From Celeribacter sp. PS-C1 (lineage in GTDB: Bacteria > Pseudomonadota > Alphaproteobacteria > Rhodobacterales > Rhodobacteraceae): a DNA stretch of 64,000 nt. The notes beneath the pieces were generated by a model that saw only the letters and a program-made list of their open reading frames with translations, did no database searches and was not told the origin of the DNA. Below are positions 1 to 8,915 of the stretch, piece by piece. The position numbers and the translations under genes were made by a program. The stretch lies in assembly GCF_019429625.1 (NCBI RefSeq), contig NZ_JAHXRW010000014.1, positions 1-64,000 on the forward strand. The letters are read 5' to 3'. How positions within the stretch are numbered: the first letter of the stretch is position 1; every line of letters begins with the position of its first letter.

Positions 1-147
1 GAATTTCGCGGCATTGATATCTTCACTGGGCAGATCGACGCATCGAAAGCCAAAAACAAACTGCGCGCTGCGCTGCACAGTGACGTACCAAACGAGACCG
101 TTCTTGAGATCCGCGAGGAGATCGTCCATGTGTTCACGCGAACATGA
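1..147 (+). CDS. C-terminal end of an unidentified gene (truncated by window edge)
   Basis: The first 48 codons read open from the window edge to a TGA at 145-147, ending in ...EIREEIVHVFTRT. The peptide is charged and predicted helical at its end. I do not recognise the family. It points away from the minus-strand parA pair and is separated from it by about 90 bp with no obvious signal. It could be the tail of a replication or mobilisation protein given the neighbouring partition genes, but that is only a guess from context. Confidence 0.5.
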   Translation, partial: EFRGIDIFTGQIDASKAKNKLRAALHSDVPNETVLEIREEIVHVFTRT

Positions 148-240
148 AACTGGTGGTTGTTGACGAGCAGTTTGATCGCGCTTGGCGACCAAACCGCTCC
201 GCTCCATCCTTCAAATGGATAATATACAGTCGCTCACCCC

Positions 241-507
241 TTAAAGACTGCCCTTGGGTTCTGGATCGTCATCATAAGTCTGCATCAAGAGTTCGAGCAT
301 CTCGTAGTACGGTCTGCGTTCCGTTTTGCAGAGCCGTTTGAACTGGTCGAGAATGTCTTGCGGCCCTTTGATCGAAAGTTGACCGTCCTGCTTGCCAAGG
401 TCTCGGCTGGGCCATAGGCCGTGATGATTGTGTCCAGAAAAGCGTGTCTCACGATCTCGCGCGAGTGGCACATCTTTGAGTTTTTGAAAGTCGACTTTCT
501 GCGTCAT
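241..507 (-). CDS. small ribbon-helix-helix-like partition partner of ParA
   Basis: An 88-residue protein whose start codon overlaps the stop of the ParA gene by 4 nt (ATGA), so the two are translationally coupled. The N-terminal half is polar and probably disordered. The C-terminal half has a short beta-strand (DGQLSIKGP) followed by two helices (DILDQFKRLCKTERRPYYEM, then LELLMQTYDD), the layout of ParG/Arc-type ribbon-helix-helix DNA-binding proteins. In type Ib partition modules such a protein binds the centromere and the par operator, and its flexible tail stimulates the ParA ATPase. The call rests on fold pattern and position after parA. A generic CopG-like regulator is the alternative. 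Confidence 0.6.
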   Translation of the reverse strand: MTQKVDFQKLKDVPLARDRETRFSGHNHHGLWPSRDLGKQDGQLSIKGPQDILDQFKRLCKTERRPYYEMLELLMQTYDDDPEPKGSL

Positions 508-1169
508 TTGCCTGCTCCTCCGAGACGCTCAATAATTTCTGCGGCAAATGCCTCCGCATTTGCGATGGCACGCGGGAGGCCTCCGACCTCTTTGGGGCTC
601 ATGTCATATAGAGAGCCCCCCAAGCTGTGCAGCGACGAGAATGCCGTCCGGTCGTGCAGTTCTACGGAAAAGGTTTCCACATTTGCACGCATCAGCCCGT
701 TGAGATCCCGCGCATTCCGGGCTTTGACCGCAGCCTTCGTTCGACCGAACAGAACTGCGGATCTGATTTCCCGTCGTAGTGATCGTTCGAGCAATGCTAT
801 TTGCGCAAGTGCGTCCACCGCAGCGTCAACGTCTTGTTGCTCGTCGCCAGCAGGGACAACGACGAGGTCGCTTTCAGCCAACACCATCGAGTTGAGGTTT
901 GTAGCTGCGCCCTCAAGGTCAACGATCACGACATCAACTCGTGCCGCAGCCTCTGCGATCTCATCTTGAATATGACGCTCTCCGCGTGACGTCCGGATCG
1001 TCATGTTTTCTGGCACATTTCCCCGTTGCGCCCAGGCACATGCACGAGCAGCCGGATCTGCGTCAATGACCTCGACAGTGGCGCCCTGCGACAGGGTTGT
1101 CGCAAGGACGATGGCACTCGTTGTCTTGCCCGCGCCACCCTTCGGAGAACAGAATGAAATGATTGGCAT
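504..1169 (-). CDS. parA: ParA-family Walker-type partition ATPase
   Basis: A 221-residue protein beginning MPIISFCSPKGGAGKTTSA, with the deviant Walker A motif (KGGxGKTT, two lysines) of ParA/MinD/Soj ATPases at residues 10-17. A Walker B-like VVIVDLEG lies near residue 85. It lacks an N-terminal helix-turn-helix, so it is the short (type Ib) ParA class, which relies on a separate small DNA-binding protein; that protein follows with a 4-nt overlap. The start is supported by AGGAGGAG 5 nt upstream. Such proteins move or position plasmid or integrative-element DNA over the nucleoid. It may be a relic of a plasmid or ICE. Confidence 0.85.
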   Translation of the reverse strand: MPIISFCSPKGGAGKTTSAIVLATTLSQGATVEVIDADPAARACAWAQRGNVPENMTIRTSRGERHIQDEIAEAAARVDVVIVDLEGAATNLNSMVLAESDLVVVPAGDEQQDVDAAVDALAQIALLERSLRREIRSAVLFGRTKAAVKARNARDLNGLMRANVETFSVELHDRTAFSSLHSLGGSLYDMSPKEVGGLPRAIANAEAFAAEIIERLGGAGK

Positions 1170-1305
1170 GTTCTCCTCCTTTATTTTACGGCGATCTTGG
1201 CGATATCGGCGTTGGAGATCTCGTGCGTTACCCCTTCTGGCGCAGCAGGCAAAGCTGGCTCGGATCCCGCGGAATGAACCGAAGTTTCTACCCTACGGCT
1301 TCCTA

Positions 1306-1326
1306 TAGAATGGTAGAGTAGAGTAG
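1306..1326. promoter_or_regulatory. putative par operator: repeated GAGTA (ACTC) boxes
   Basis: Between the divergent parA and the small gene at 1359, GAGT occurs at 1316-1319 and 1321-1324 in a 5-bp period; on the other strand these are ACTC boxes. ParG-type ribbon-helix-helix proteins are known to bind arrays of ACTC tetramers, so this fits an operator or centromere for the par pair. The 12-mer atggtagagtag (1310-1321) recurs inverted at 22029-22040. Function is inferred. Confidence 0.4.
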
Positions 1327-1358
1327 CAGGCGAAGGTCTGTGGCTTTTGGGGGACGTC

Positions 1359-1616
1359 ATGAATGACAGGTTTTCTGATCGTGCAAGGGTTTCCATAGTT
1401 TCCTCAAAATTGCTTCTCGCCGTGAGCCAAAGCGCACCCGGCAAAAGGGAATTGGATGCGTTTGCGGAAACCGGAAAAATATTCTTGGATAAATTTGGCC
1501 CGCGCGGGCTCATTGCATTTGAAAACACAGTCCGGCTCAAAGAAATGCTACTTAAAGGCCAGCGCCTTACAGCAAATGACCCAAGTGAAATCCGCGATGT
1601 AGCCGGAGTGCAATGA
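1359..1616 (+). CDS. small hypothetical protein divergent from parA
   Basis: An 85-residue protein (MNDRFSDRARVSIVSSKLLL...). The ATG at 1359 is preferred over an upstream in-frame TTG because GGGGGA lies 4 nt before it. It appears mostly helical, with no transmembrane segment and no motif I recognise. It is divergent from the par pair across a 190-bp region with the ACTC boxes, so it may share regulation with them. Nothing downstream continues the reading frame convincingly. Confidence 0.5.
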   Translation: MNDRFSDRARVSIVSSKLLLAVSQSAPGKRELDAFAETGKIFLDKFGPRGLIAFENTVRLKEMLLKGQRLTANDPSEIRDVAGVQ

Positions 1617-2080
1617 CCGCTTGGAGCACATTTTGCCGTGAGTGCGGTTGCGACAGTTCGCATGCGCAACAAAATCGAACTCGAAAGTACGGCCCCTTGC
1701 TGACGTTTGCAAACTGTTCAAGATGCCGCGGTCGCAGCTCGCTTTCCGGTCATTCGCTGCAAGCGCGAACTCCTGCTTCGTCGAACTCATACATCGCGGG
1801 ACAACGGATGAATTCGTTGCGTCTAAGCGCGAGGCTAATTTCGTTCACGCTTCGAGCCATTGCTGTTGATTGCAAACAAGTTGAACGCCTGCGGTGGGTG
1901 CGACCGTGTTCCAGCAAGAATGTCGGACCATACCTTAATTGAACCTTTTCGATTACTGTCAGGAGGTTCTGCTGCAAGCCGTGTCGAAAATGGGCTGGAT
2001 CTTTCAGGACATTGTGCATCTAAAATTTCAGACTGCCAGCAGCGACACTTTTGTGTCGGTCCCGCGTGCAGTCATTCTTG

Positions 2081-2104
2081 ATGTCCAGATGTCCAGATGT
2101 CCAG
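2081..2104. repeat. three tandem copies of atgtccag in a gene-poor stretch
   Basis: An 8-bp unit (atgtccag) is repeated three times in tandem, just after the 3' end of the beta-propeller gene on the opposite strand. The surrounding 1617-2121 stretch has only short, unconvincing reading frames in all six frames and no gene I can support. This is a simple microsatellite-like tract with no evident function. Confidence 0.6.
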
Positions 2105-2121
2105 ATTGTCTGAAATCTTTG

Positions 2122-3447
2122 TCAACTTGCAGCTTTATTGAGGTGCCGAGCTTCAGTTGTAGTAACACAGATATCACCCGGAACGTCGCAATCATCCAAC
2201 ACCGCAGAAACATCCAGAAGATACATCTGCCTAGATCCCTCGTGTACCGAGTCAATGCAAACGGATTTTTCCGAATGGCTCCAACGTGGATGAAGGTCGC
2301 AGCGGTTGTGCTTGCCGAGATCCGGCGGCGTGTAGAATGATCCGAGATCGTGACTCAGGCCAGTTTCGACATCGTACAGAAAAAGAATCCGTTCGTTGGT
2401 CGTCTTGTCGGGATATGTGTCGGAAAGTATCCAGCGCCCGTTTCTCGAATAGCTCATGTGACCGTTCTCAGTCAGAACATCGCGGCCTACGACTTCCGCA
2501 ATGCCCGAGACATCGTCGTAGAGGTGATAATGAATCGAGCCGTCATGCGGTCCCCAGACAATGATCTCGCGGTCGGATTTCCAGATCGGGTGTGAAATCT
2601 GGTACTCGGATTTCTCATAGTCGAACGTCCCCACCGCGCCCGGGTCGAAGTCTTCACTGAGCTGCGGCAGGGGATGGTCAGTGCATTCCAGAAGCCTCAG
2701 ATCGGTCCCGTCCCCATTGATCGTAAAGAGACGGTGTAGAAAACACGTCTCGTCCTCGACGCGCTCCGTCCAGCGATGGATGAACAGAAAGCGTGTCCCT
2801 GACGGGTTTGCTTCAAGATGCGTGATCCAATGGATCGCCTTTTCCATGGAGGGCACGGGTTGATGGGCCCTGAGTTGCGCAAGGCTGAGGATCAGGTCGT
2901 AGTGGCCCGTCTCAATATCCATACGGTAGATGCCGTCACTGGCTGGCGCAGGATCGAGTGCCGGTTCGGTGTGTGTCGCGGGATAGCCGATGGTCTTGTG
3001 CGTCACCATGAAACGGCTGTAATCGACGCATAGTGCATAGTCTCCCGCCGGAGCGAGGACGTAAACGGGTAGCGGAAGTGTTCGTGTCGAGCCAGTGTCC
3101 AAATCCACGATTGTCGAACAGAAGTCGGGATAGGGCAAATCACCTGCTGGCTTGCTCCGCCTCGTATTAAAGATGACTTGATTGGTCTTTCCGATCCATT
3201 GCAACTGGCTCCCCATTTGCCAATTCCATGTCGTCGTCTGGCCAATTTCATGGAACCGATCGCGATCCTCGAGATCAAAATAGCCGACCTTCGCGATTTG
3301 CTTGCCGGTGATGTCGCCGGTAAACAGATCGACACGTTGCGCCAACAGACGTTGGTCATTTCGGTCGAAGTTAGACTTGTTGTAGTAGCCGAAAAAATGA
3401 TGTTCGCTGGCATCGCCAACTCGCCGGATCGGAGTACTCATCGTCAT
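2122..3447 (-). CDS. beta-propeller protein, possible lyase/hydrolase-like
   Basis: A 441-residue protein without a signal peptide, rich in repeating beta-blade patterns: ...GTRFLFIHRW..., ...SREIIVWGPHDGS..., ...GRWILSDTYPDK.... This is the texture of TolB/WD40-like or oligogalacturonate-lyase-like propellers, and a GHMSYSRNGRWILSDTYP segment resembles the conserved histidine blade of the latter. It lies downstream of the tct transporter genes on the same strand (75 bp after the secreted-protein gene), so it may act on the imported compound in the cytoplasm. The exact reaction cannot be read from the sequence. Starts at 3447 and 3441 are both possible; neither has a strong Shine-Dalgarno. 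Confidence 0.6.
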   Translation of the reverse strand: MTMSTPIRRVGDASEHHFFGYYNKSNFDRNDQRLLAQRVDLFTGDITGKQIAKVGYFDLEDRDRFHEIGQTTTWNWQMGSQLQWIGKTNQVIFNTRRSKPAGDLPYPDFCSTIVDLDTGSTRTLPLPVYVLAPAGDYALCVDYSRFMVTHKTIGYPATHTEPALDPAPASDGIYRMDIETGHYDLILSLAQLRAHQPVPSMEKAIHWITHLEANPSGTRFLFIHRWTERVEDETCFLHRLFTINGDGTDLRLLECTDHPLPQLSEDFDPGAVGTFDYEKSEYQISHPIWKSDREIIVWGPHDGSIHYHLYDDVSGIAEVVGRDVLTENGHMSYSRNGRWILSDTYPDKTTNERILFLYDVETGLSHDLGSFYTPPDLGKHNRCDLHPRWSHSEKSVCIDSVHEGSRQMYLLDVSAVLDDCDVPGDICVTTTEARHLNKAAS

Positions 3448-3522
3448 CGATAACCTGTGTTTTTTAGTGCGGCGGGCGTGCTAGTTCCACGCCCGCGTTT
3501 GATTTCTGGACCAGATTGGAGT

Positions 3523-3891
3523 TTAGTCCGCGAAGTCGATCTTGATCCCGGAAAGGGTGTTGAATTCACCGTTGGTCACGACCAGATCGAAACTACCGGT
3601 TTCAACGAGTCCCTGATTGACGAAGCGCCCATACGACCATGTGGTCTTCCAGTTTCCCGCCGCATCTGCGGACGGCTCGGGATCAAGGGCATAGCCGATA
3701 TCCGACGTAACACCATCGGAGGTGGTGAACAGGAGGAAGACCGGTTCGTTTGACGGGAAGCCGGAGCCAGCAATTTCCACGGTTCCTTCCTCATCCAGCG
3801 CCAGTTTATCTGGCACGGACACCTCTTGCGCCCAGATTGCCCCGGTCAACGATACCAGGAAGGCACTTGTAGTCAGAGATGCGCGGATCAT
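3523..3891 (-). CDS. small secreted/periplasmic protein of the tct cluster
   Basis: A 122-residue protein with a clear Sec signal peptide (MIRASLTTSAFLVSLTGAIWAQ, cleavage near residue 21). The mature part is beta-rich, with an Ig-like texture (GTVEIAGSGFPSNEPVFLLF...). GGGAGA lies 7 nt before the ATG. It sits 26 bp after tctA on the same strand, so it is probably part of the tct operon. It could be a periplasmic accessory binding protein for the transported substrate. I do not recognise the family. Confidence 0.65.
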   Translation of the reverse strand: MIRASLTTSAFLVSLTGAIWAQEVSVPDKLALDEEGTVEIAGSGFPSNEPVFLLFTTSDGVTSDIGYALDPEPSADAAGNWKTTWSYGRFVNQGLVETGSFDLVVTNGEFNTLSGIKIDFAD

Positions 3892-3917
3892 TTGGGTTCT
3901 CCCTTTTGCTAAATCCG

Positions 3918-5423
3918 TTAGCTGTCAAGCATGTGTGAATTGCGGCGGTGCTGAACCACGCCTTGATACAGTGCGAAGGCGCACAGGATCAGAAGCACAA
4001 TACAGATCGGCCGTGTGACGAGTTGCATCGCGAAGGCGCCTATATCGCCCTGGACCAGTGCCAACGAGCGCGCGAGTTCGCCCTCAGCCAGCGTTCCAAG
4101 CACAAGCCCCAGCACCAGCGGAGCGCGCGGCACCGCGAAGTAGTTGAACCCGAACCCGATTGCCCCGACCGCCAGCATGATGAGAACATCATCGACGGAT
4201 CCGCGGATCGAGTAAGCGCCGATTACAGCGAAGGCGAGGATGCAGGGGGCGAGGATTTCGCGGGGAACCATAATCACGCGGGCGCAGTAGCGTGCGAAGA
4301 TCAAACCGACCGGAACGAAGAGAATGTTGGCCACCAACAGGCTCAGTATGAAGCCATATGTGATATCGGCGTTCAGCGTGAAGAGATCCGCACCCGGCCG
4401 CAAGCCGTGGATCATCAGCCCCCCGAGCAATACGGCCGTAACCGGGTTGCCGGGAATGCCTAGCGTGAGAAGCGGGATCAACGTGCCGCCGGTCACTGCG
4501 TTATTGGCCGTTTCACTTGCCACGATACCTTCGGGCGATCCTTTGCCGAACTGCTCCGTGTTCTTCGAAGCGCGCTTCGCGGCGTCATAGGACAGGAAAC
4601 CGCCGACGCTGCATCCGACCCCTGGAATGATACCGACCACGATCCCGATAAGAGACGAACGGATCACGTTGAGCCGTTGCGCTGTGACTTCGCCGAGATA
4701 GGAGAACGGGCCACGTTTTGACGTCAAGTCGGCCTGTGGGCTGACTGCCGTCCGGTTCGAGATCATCGAGACGACCTCCGGGATGGAGTAGAGGCCGATC
4801 AGGGAGACAACCATCGGGATGCCGTCATAGAGCGATGCTTGGCCGAAGGTGAAGCGCAACTCGCCAGTCAGAGGATGCGCGCCAATCGTGCTGAGCAACA
4901 GGCCCAACGCTCCCGCGATCAAACCTTTGGTCATGGCACCCGCCGAAAGCGATGCAATGACGGTGATGCCAAACACGGCGAGCAGGAAGTACTCGGGCGA
5001 TCCGAAGCGCAGCGCGAACTCCGCGAGCGGCGGGGCCAAGAGCAACAGGGCAATTACGCTCAGCAATCCACCGACGCTCGATCCGAACGTGGCCAAGGCC
5101 AAGGCGCGTGTCGTCTCACCCCTCTGGGACATCGGATGCCCGTCAAGCAGTGTCGCGACCGCCGCCGGCGTTCCCGGGATATTGAGGATGATCGCGCTGA
5201 TCGCCCCGCTGTAGGTCGATGCCAGATAGATGCCGCCCAGCATTGCGAGCCCAGCTTCAGGAGGCATCGAAAACGTGAGCGGGATCAACAGAGCTACGCC
5301 CATGGTACTTGTTAGACCAGGCAGCGAACCGATGATCACACCCCCAATCACGCCCATCGTGACCGCGAAGAGTGACATGGGCGTCAATAGGGCACCCAGA
5401 CCAAGAAGGATATTCTCAAGCAT
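3918..5423 (-). CDS. tctA: TctA-family large membrane subunit of tripartite tricarboxylate transporter
   Basis: A 501-residue polytopic membrane protein with the usual TctA length and hallmarks: N-terminal GVIGGVIIGSLPGLTSTMGVAL, then SGAISAIILNIPGTPAAVAT and ETANNAVTGGTLIPLLTLGIPG, the paired glycine/proline-rich loops typical of this family. It forms the inner-membrane permease of a secondary, binding-protein-dependent carboxylate uptake system with TctB and TctC. GAGGAA precedes the ATG. Gene order on the minus strand is tctC, tctB, tctA, then the secreted protein. The substrate cannot be inferred from the permease alone. Confidence 0.93.
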   Translation of the reverse strand: MLENILLGLGALLTPMSLFAVTMGVIGGVIIGSLPGLTSTMGVALLIPLTFSMPPEAGLAMLGGIYLASTYSGAISAIILNIPGTPAAVATLLDGHPMSQRGETTRALALATFGSSVGGLLSVIALLLLAPPLAEFALRFGSPEYFLLAVFGITVIASLSAGAMTKGLIAGALGLLLSTIGAHPLTGELRFTFGQASLYDGIPMVVSLIGLYSIPEVVSMISNRTAVSPQADLTSKRGPFSYLGEVTAQRLNVIRSSLIGIVVGIIPGVGCSVGGFLSYDAAKRASKNTEQFGKGSPEGIVASETANNAVTGGTLIPLLTLGIPGNPVTAVLLGGLMIHGLRPGADLFTLNADITYGFILSLLVANILFVPVGLIFARYCARVIMVPREILAPCILAFAVIGAYSIRGSVDDVLIMLAVGAIGFGFNYFAVPRAPLVLGLVLGTLAEGELARSLALVQGDIGAFAMQLVTRPICIVLLILCAFALYQGVVQHRRNSHMLDS

Positions 5424-5445
5424 TTCGTGTTCCTCAGACGCGTTT

Positions 5446-5892
5446 TCAGAAAGAGACCAGAGCTTCAGGCGGTGACACGCCGAGAAACCAGAAGAATAGA
5501 AACACCAGCAAGCCAGTTAGACCGAGCGCAACGGGTACAAGTATCACAAGGTTCCGTGCGCCGAGCATCGTCATCATTGCGGTCAGAAACAGGACCGTGG
5601 CCGCGGTAAAGCCGATCAGGAGCATTGCGCCAACATAGGCCAAGATGCTGGCAACGATCTTGAGAAATGCCCAAAGTTCATCATTCCCGGTGCCGTCCGC
5701 CCTTTCGACGTTTGGCTCACTGCGGTAGCGCTCAACGCCAAGAGCGAGAGCCAGAAGCGCCACGAAGATCGTCAGTAATCGTGGAAAATAGGCAGAAGCG
5801 CTCTGGTAGGAAAAACTGGCGATCAGCACGATCAGGGCCGCAGCGATTGCCATTGCACAAAACAGAAGATCACGTTTGCGAGTGTCAGACAT
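5446..5892 (-). CDS. tctB: TctB-family small membrane subunit
   Basis: A 148-residue protein with four hydrophobic segments (LLFCAMAIAAALIVLIASF; YFPRLLTIFVALLALALG; FLKIVASILAYVGAMLLIGF; NLVILVPVALGLTGLLVFLFF), the normal TctB topology. The ATG at 5892 has GAGGG about 9 nt upstream; a GTG five codons earlier lacks a site. It lies 26 bp after tctC and 22 bp before tctA. TctB is the small integral subunit of the transporter, needed with TctA for translocation. Confidence 0.88.
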   Translation of the reverse strand: MSDTRKRDLLFCAMAIAAALIVLIASFSYQSASAYFPRLLTIFVALLALALGVERYRSEPNVERADGTGNDELWAFLKIVASILAYVGAMLLIGFTAATVLFLTAMMTMLGARNLVILVPVALGLTGLLVFLFFWFLGVSPPEALVSF

Positions 5893-5918
5893 CGCTAGGG
5901 CCCTCACCTTTTTTCGAG

Positions 5919-6887
5919 TTATTTCAGGAGTTCAATGTAGCCGGATATCTCGGCTTCTGCCTCGGACAGGTAGCTGCCGAATTCGTCCGCTGTCATATAA
6001 GCGAGAGGCAGGCCGAGGCGCTCGATATGCGCAATGAACTCGGGGTCGTTCACGACATCGCGGAAGGCGGCTTCAAGCACGGCCTTGCGCTCAGGATCTA
6101 TGCCTTTGGGTACGGCGACACCGCGCATCGCCGCGCCGATGTTCTTGACGTCCACCCCGGTGGCTTCGGCCACAGTCGGCACGTCCGGCAGATAGGGGTA
6201 ACGCTGAGAAGCAAAGACCGCGAGAGCCTTGAGCCTACCTTCCGTGACTTGGCTCGCCGCCGAACTTGCCGAAGGGATCGACGCATCAACTTGGTTACCC
6301 AAAGTCGCAGTAATCGCAGGTCCCGAACCACTGAAGGGAACGAAGTTGACGTCCATCTCCAGCGCATCCTCGGCTACGACGAGTTGCAACTGGTTATTTG
6401 ATTGCGGACCATCGCCCCCGACCGTGAGCGCGCCCGGCTCGGCCTTCGCGGCGGTGACGAACTCTTCAAACGTGTTATAGGGGCTGTCCGCCGGCACGGT
6501 AAGCACGACAGGGTCCAGCTGAATATTCCCGATCGGCTCGAAATCGGACATCTCGAACGGAACGTTGTCGCGCATCATCTTCACGAGAAAGATTGAAGGC
6601 ACATTGATGAAACCAATCGTGTACCCGTCATTATCCGCACGGGCCAGCTCCGAGAAGCCGACCTGTCCGCCGGCACCTGGCTTGTTGCGGATGATCATTC
6701 TCTGACCGAGATGTTTGTCCATGTAGTTGGCCAGGATGCGCGCTGCAGTGTCGGTGCCACCCCCCGGCGAATACGCGACAATCATGCTGACAGGTTTCCG
6801 CGGAAAATCGTCATCGGCGGCAAAGGCGGCAGAGCCGGACAGGGTCACCGCGGCCCCTAGGACAAACGATTTCAGGAATGCACGCAT
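5919..6887 (-). CDS. tctC: TctC-family periplasmic substrate-binding protein (Bug family)
   Basis: A 322-residue protein with a signal peptide (MRAFLKSFVLGAAVTLSGSAAFA) followed by the Bug-family opening FPRKPVSMIVAYSPGGGTDT, and later the family-typical GAGGQVGFSELARA and FVPFSGSGPAITATLGNQVD. It binds the carboxylate in the periplasm and delivers it to TctAB. GAGGAG lies 7 nt before the ATG at 6887. It is first in the operon and divergent from the GntR regulator across about 160 bp, which is the likely control region. Confidence 0.92.
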   Translation of the reverse strand: MRAFLKSFVLGAAVTLSGSAAFAADDDFPRKPVSMIVAYSPGGGTDTAARILANYMDKHLGQRMIIRNKPGAGGQVGFSELARADNDGYTIGFINVPSIFLVKMMRDNVPFEMSDFEPIGNIQLDPVVLTVPADSPYNTFEEFVTAAKAEPGALTVGGDGPQSNNQLQLVVAEDALEMDVNFVPFSGSGPAITATLGNQVDASIPSASSAASQVTEGRLKALAVFASQRYPYLPDVPTVAEATGVDVKNIGAAMRGVAVPKGIDPERKAVLEAAFRDVVNDPEFIAHIERLGLPLAYMTADEFGSYLSEAEAEISGYIELLK

Positions 6888-7049
6888 CACAGATCTCCTC
6901 TATTGCGCTTCAATAATGTTTCTAATTGCATGCAAACATAAACATTAAAAAACATCAAGAATAAGTTGCTTGTTCTTGAATCATTTTTGAGACGGCACTA
7001 TTTATCCATCCTTATCAGCCCCTTGAAACCGCAAACCGGAGGCCAAACA

Positions 7050-7706
7050 GTGAATGATATCAACGACAACACAGACCTACCTCTGGCTGAACAGGTGTAT
7101 CGACACCTGCTGCAAGACATCCGGGACGGCGATTATAGCCCAGGCGAACGAATCAAGGAGGCTGTCGTTGCCAAGACCCTCGGCCTAAGCCGGACTCCCG
7201 TGCGCGAGGCTATTCGCCGATTGCAGTCCGAGGGGCGTGTCATCATTGAGCCGCAACGGGGGGCGGTCGTTGCCGAACTGGATCGGCTTGAGATTTCCGA
7301 ACTCTACTCGCTACGCAAGGAGATCGAAGGAGTTGCAGCGCGTTTCGCAGCACAGCATGCGTCAGATCTGGAGATCGAGCACTTGGAGGCGATCCTTGAA
7401 AATGCTCACTCAAAAAAAACAAACCTCAGATCTTTCAATCAGAAAAACTGGGATCTACATCAAGCGATTTTCTACGCAGCAAAGAACCGCTACCTGTTGA
7501 AAATTTACGATGCGTTGAAAGATGATCTCGCTTTCATGCGCGGTGAAAAGTACATCCCGGAAGATCGGCCGGATGCGCTGTATCAGGAGCACAAGGCGAT
7601 CGTGGACGCCATCCGCGCAAGAAATCCTGAAGGAGCAGAAGCCGCAGCCAAAGCACACATCGATAACTCCTACCGAATTCACCTCAGGATTTCGTTTGAT
7701 AGCTGA
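7050..7706 (+). CDS. GntR-family (FadR/FCD subfamily) transcriptional regulator
   Basis: A 218-residue protein with an N-terminal winged helix (LAEQVYRHLLQDIRDGDYSP ... LGLSRTPVREAIRRLQSEG, the GntR signature) and a C-terminal all-helical FCD ligand domain with metal-binding-type residues (FNQKNWDLHQAIFYAAKN and later EHKAIVDAI). The GTG at 7050 is chosen because GGAGG lies 7 nt upstream; longer in-frame starts lack a site. It is divergent from tctCBA and probably controls that operon in response to the transported acid, as is common for this arrangement. Confidence 0.88.
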   Translation: MNDINDNTDLPLAEQVYRHLLQDIRDGDYSPGERIKEAVVAKTLGLSRTPVREAIRRLQSEGRVIIEPQRGAVVAELDRLEISELYSLRKEIEGVAARFAAQHASDLEIEHLEAILENAHSKKTNLRSFNQKNWDLHQAIFYAAKNRYLLKIYDALKDDLAFMRGEKYIPEDRPDALYQEHKAIVDAIRARNPEGAEAAAKAHIDNSYRIHLRISFDS

Positions 7707-8104
7707 AGACTCGGATGTCGAGTTGCTCCATTTCTTCGAAGGAAGCCGTTTTCAGACTGGAACTAGCAAGCAATCACCCGACTTTAGCGGAACCTTCATA
7801 TTTACCTGCGGAATCTGAATTGCAGGTCGGACCTGTCATGTCTAGCTCCAGCAATGACGCTGCAGTCGCTTGGCCCGACGCTGTTTCCCGCCAACCGGAA
7901 GCGACATGATTTAGAAGCGCGCCGAGCAGTTGCTTGGCATGTGCGTCAGAATGGCGTCTTCAGATCGCTCATAGGCACAATTACCGCCTTCGACTGGCTA
8001 TAGTGTCAAATGGCGGCCTTGGTGTTATCCAGTCCAACCCCGGACTATTCTGTAACCCCTAAAGGCGCTTCGATAGGGGCGTCTTTCAGGAGTTAACAAA
8101 ACAG

Positions 8105-8317
8105 CTACCCGCCTTCAAAATTTGCTATGATCCGGCGTGCTCGGATGATGTCCTGCGTGAACACCCCGGCGGAGAGGCCATAAGGCGCGCCATTCGCCCG
8201 TGTGATCACGTCATTCTTATATTCAAATTCAAGAACCGCCATGAACGGTCTGAATATCTCTTCGCGCGCGATGGTCATATCGTCTGCAACATCGGCAAAT
8301 TCGATCGGAACGATGCA
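8105..8317 (-). pseudogene. remnant of an aldehyde dehydrogenase C-terminal region
   Basis: The minus strand encodes a stretch recognisable as NAD-dependent aldehyde dehydrogenase: FADVADDMTIAREEIFRPFM, then NDVITRANGAPYGLSAGVFT and RARRIIANFEGG, matching the conserved EEIFGPV...YGLAAGVFT...G region near the C-terminus of betaine-aldehyde-type enzymes. The catalytic cysteine domain and the rest of the ~480-residue enzyme are absent. It is therefore a decayed scrap, probably left by an insertion or deletion at the island edge. Confidence 0.7.
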
Positions 8318-8708
8318 GAAGCCCTCGCACTCAATGTGTGCCGCCCGCGACAAGTAGCGCAAGATCGAGCGATCGAAACATAAACATGATCTGAGCACCG
8401 TAAATATCGGCTCATTCAAAATGACTTGCTAACCGCCACGAGCCTTCACCGGAAAGACTGTTTTCAGCTGGCGCAAAGAAGCTTCTTGGCTGAGTTCAAG
8501 CCTCGCAACTCAAACGAAGATCGGCTGTATTGAAGACCGTCTTGCGGGCTCATAACGGAACACGGTTCTGGATCAAACCCCGTGTCCGCTTGTTGCACGT
8601 CCGCCCGACCGTCTCGCCACCGCGGCGAACGACGGCTTCCCGCCCGATCTTCCTGAGCCTGTATCGGCCCAGTGAAATTCTGCTCATGCTACAGAGGAGA
8701 AGGTAGCG

Positions 8709-8823
8709 ATGAGTATGACGATGGAAGTAAACATCAAACGCTGTGCGGCTTAGCGTGAGACGGCGCCGGTTCTCGAATCCATTTAGGACAAGACAACGGT
8801 TCGTGATTACTCCTGCTCCATGA
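8709..8823 (+). pseudogene. remnant of a small IS-associated transposase ORF
   Basis: Translation from the ATG at 8709 gives MSMTMEVNIKRCAA, stop, RETAPVLESI, stop, DKTTVRDYS. Ignoring the two in-frame stops, this resembles the start of the IS3-like orfA type found in many Rhodobacteraceae (consensus of the form M-x-EV-IKRWTAKRK-ALVL-IIQGKTTVAEAS, from memory). AGGAGAAGG precedes the start. It is inactive, and marks this stretch as a graveyard of mobile DNA. The rest of 7707-9262 holds no supportable intact gene. Confidence 0.45.
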
Positions 8824-8915
8824 TGTAAATTTTCCTTTTCAGACGTGAAGGGTTTTGAGCGCGGCGCGCTCCAATCTCCCTTTCGCCCGGGAAAATCACC
8901 ATCAGGGCGAAGAGG

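Noticed and set aside
1613-2019. Several 70-110 codon frames on both strands after the small gene at 1359
   Set aside because: Mutually overlapping, no ribosome sites, no domains; probably decayed or non-coding DNA.
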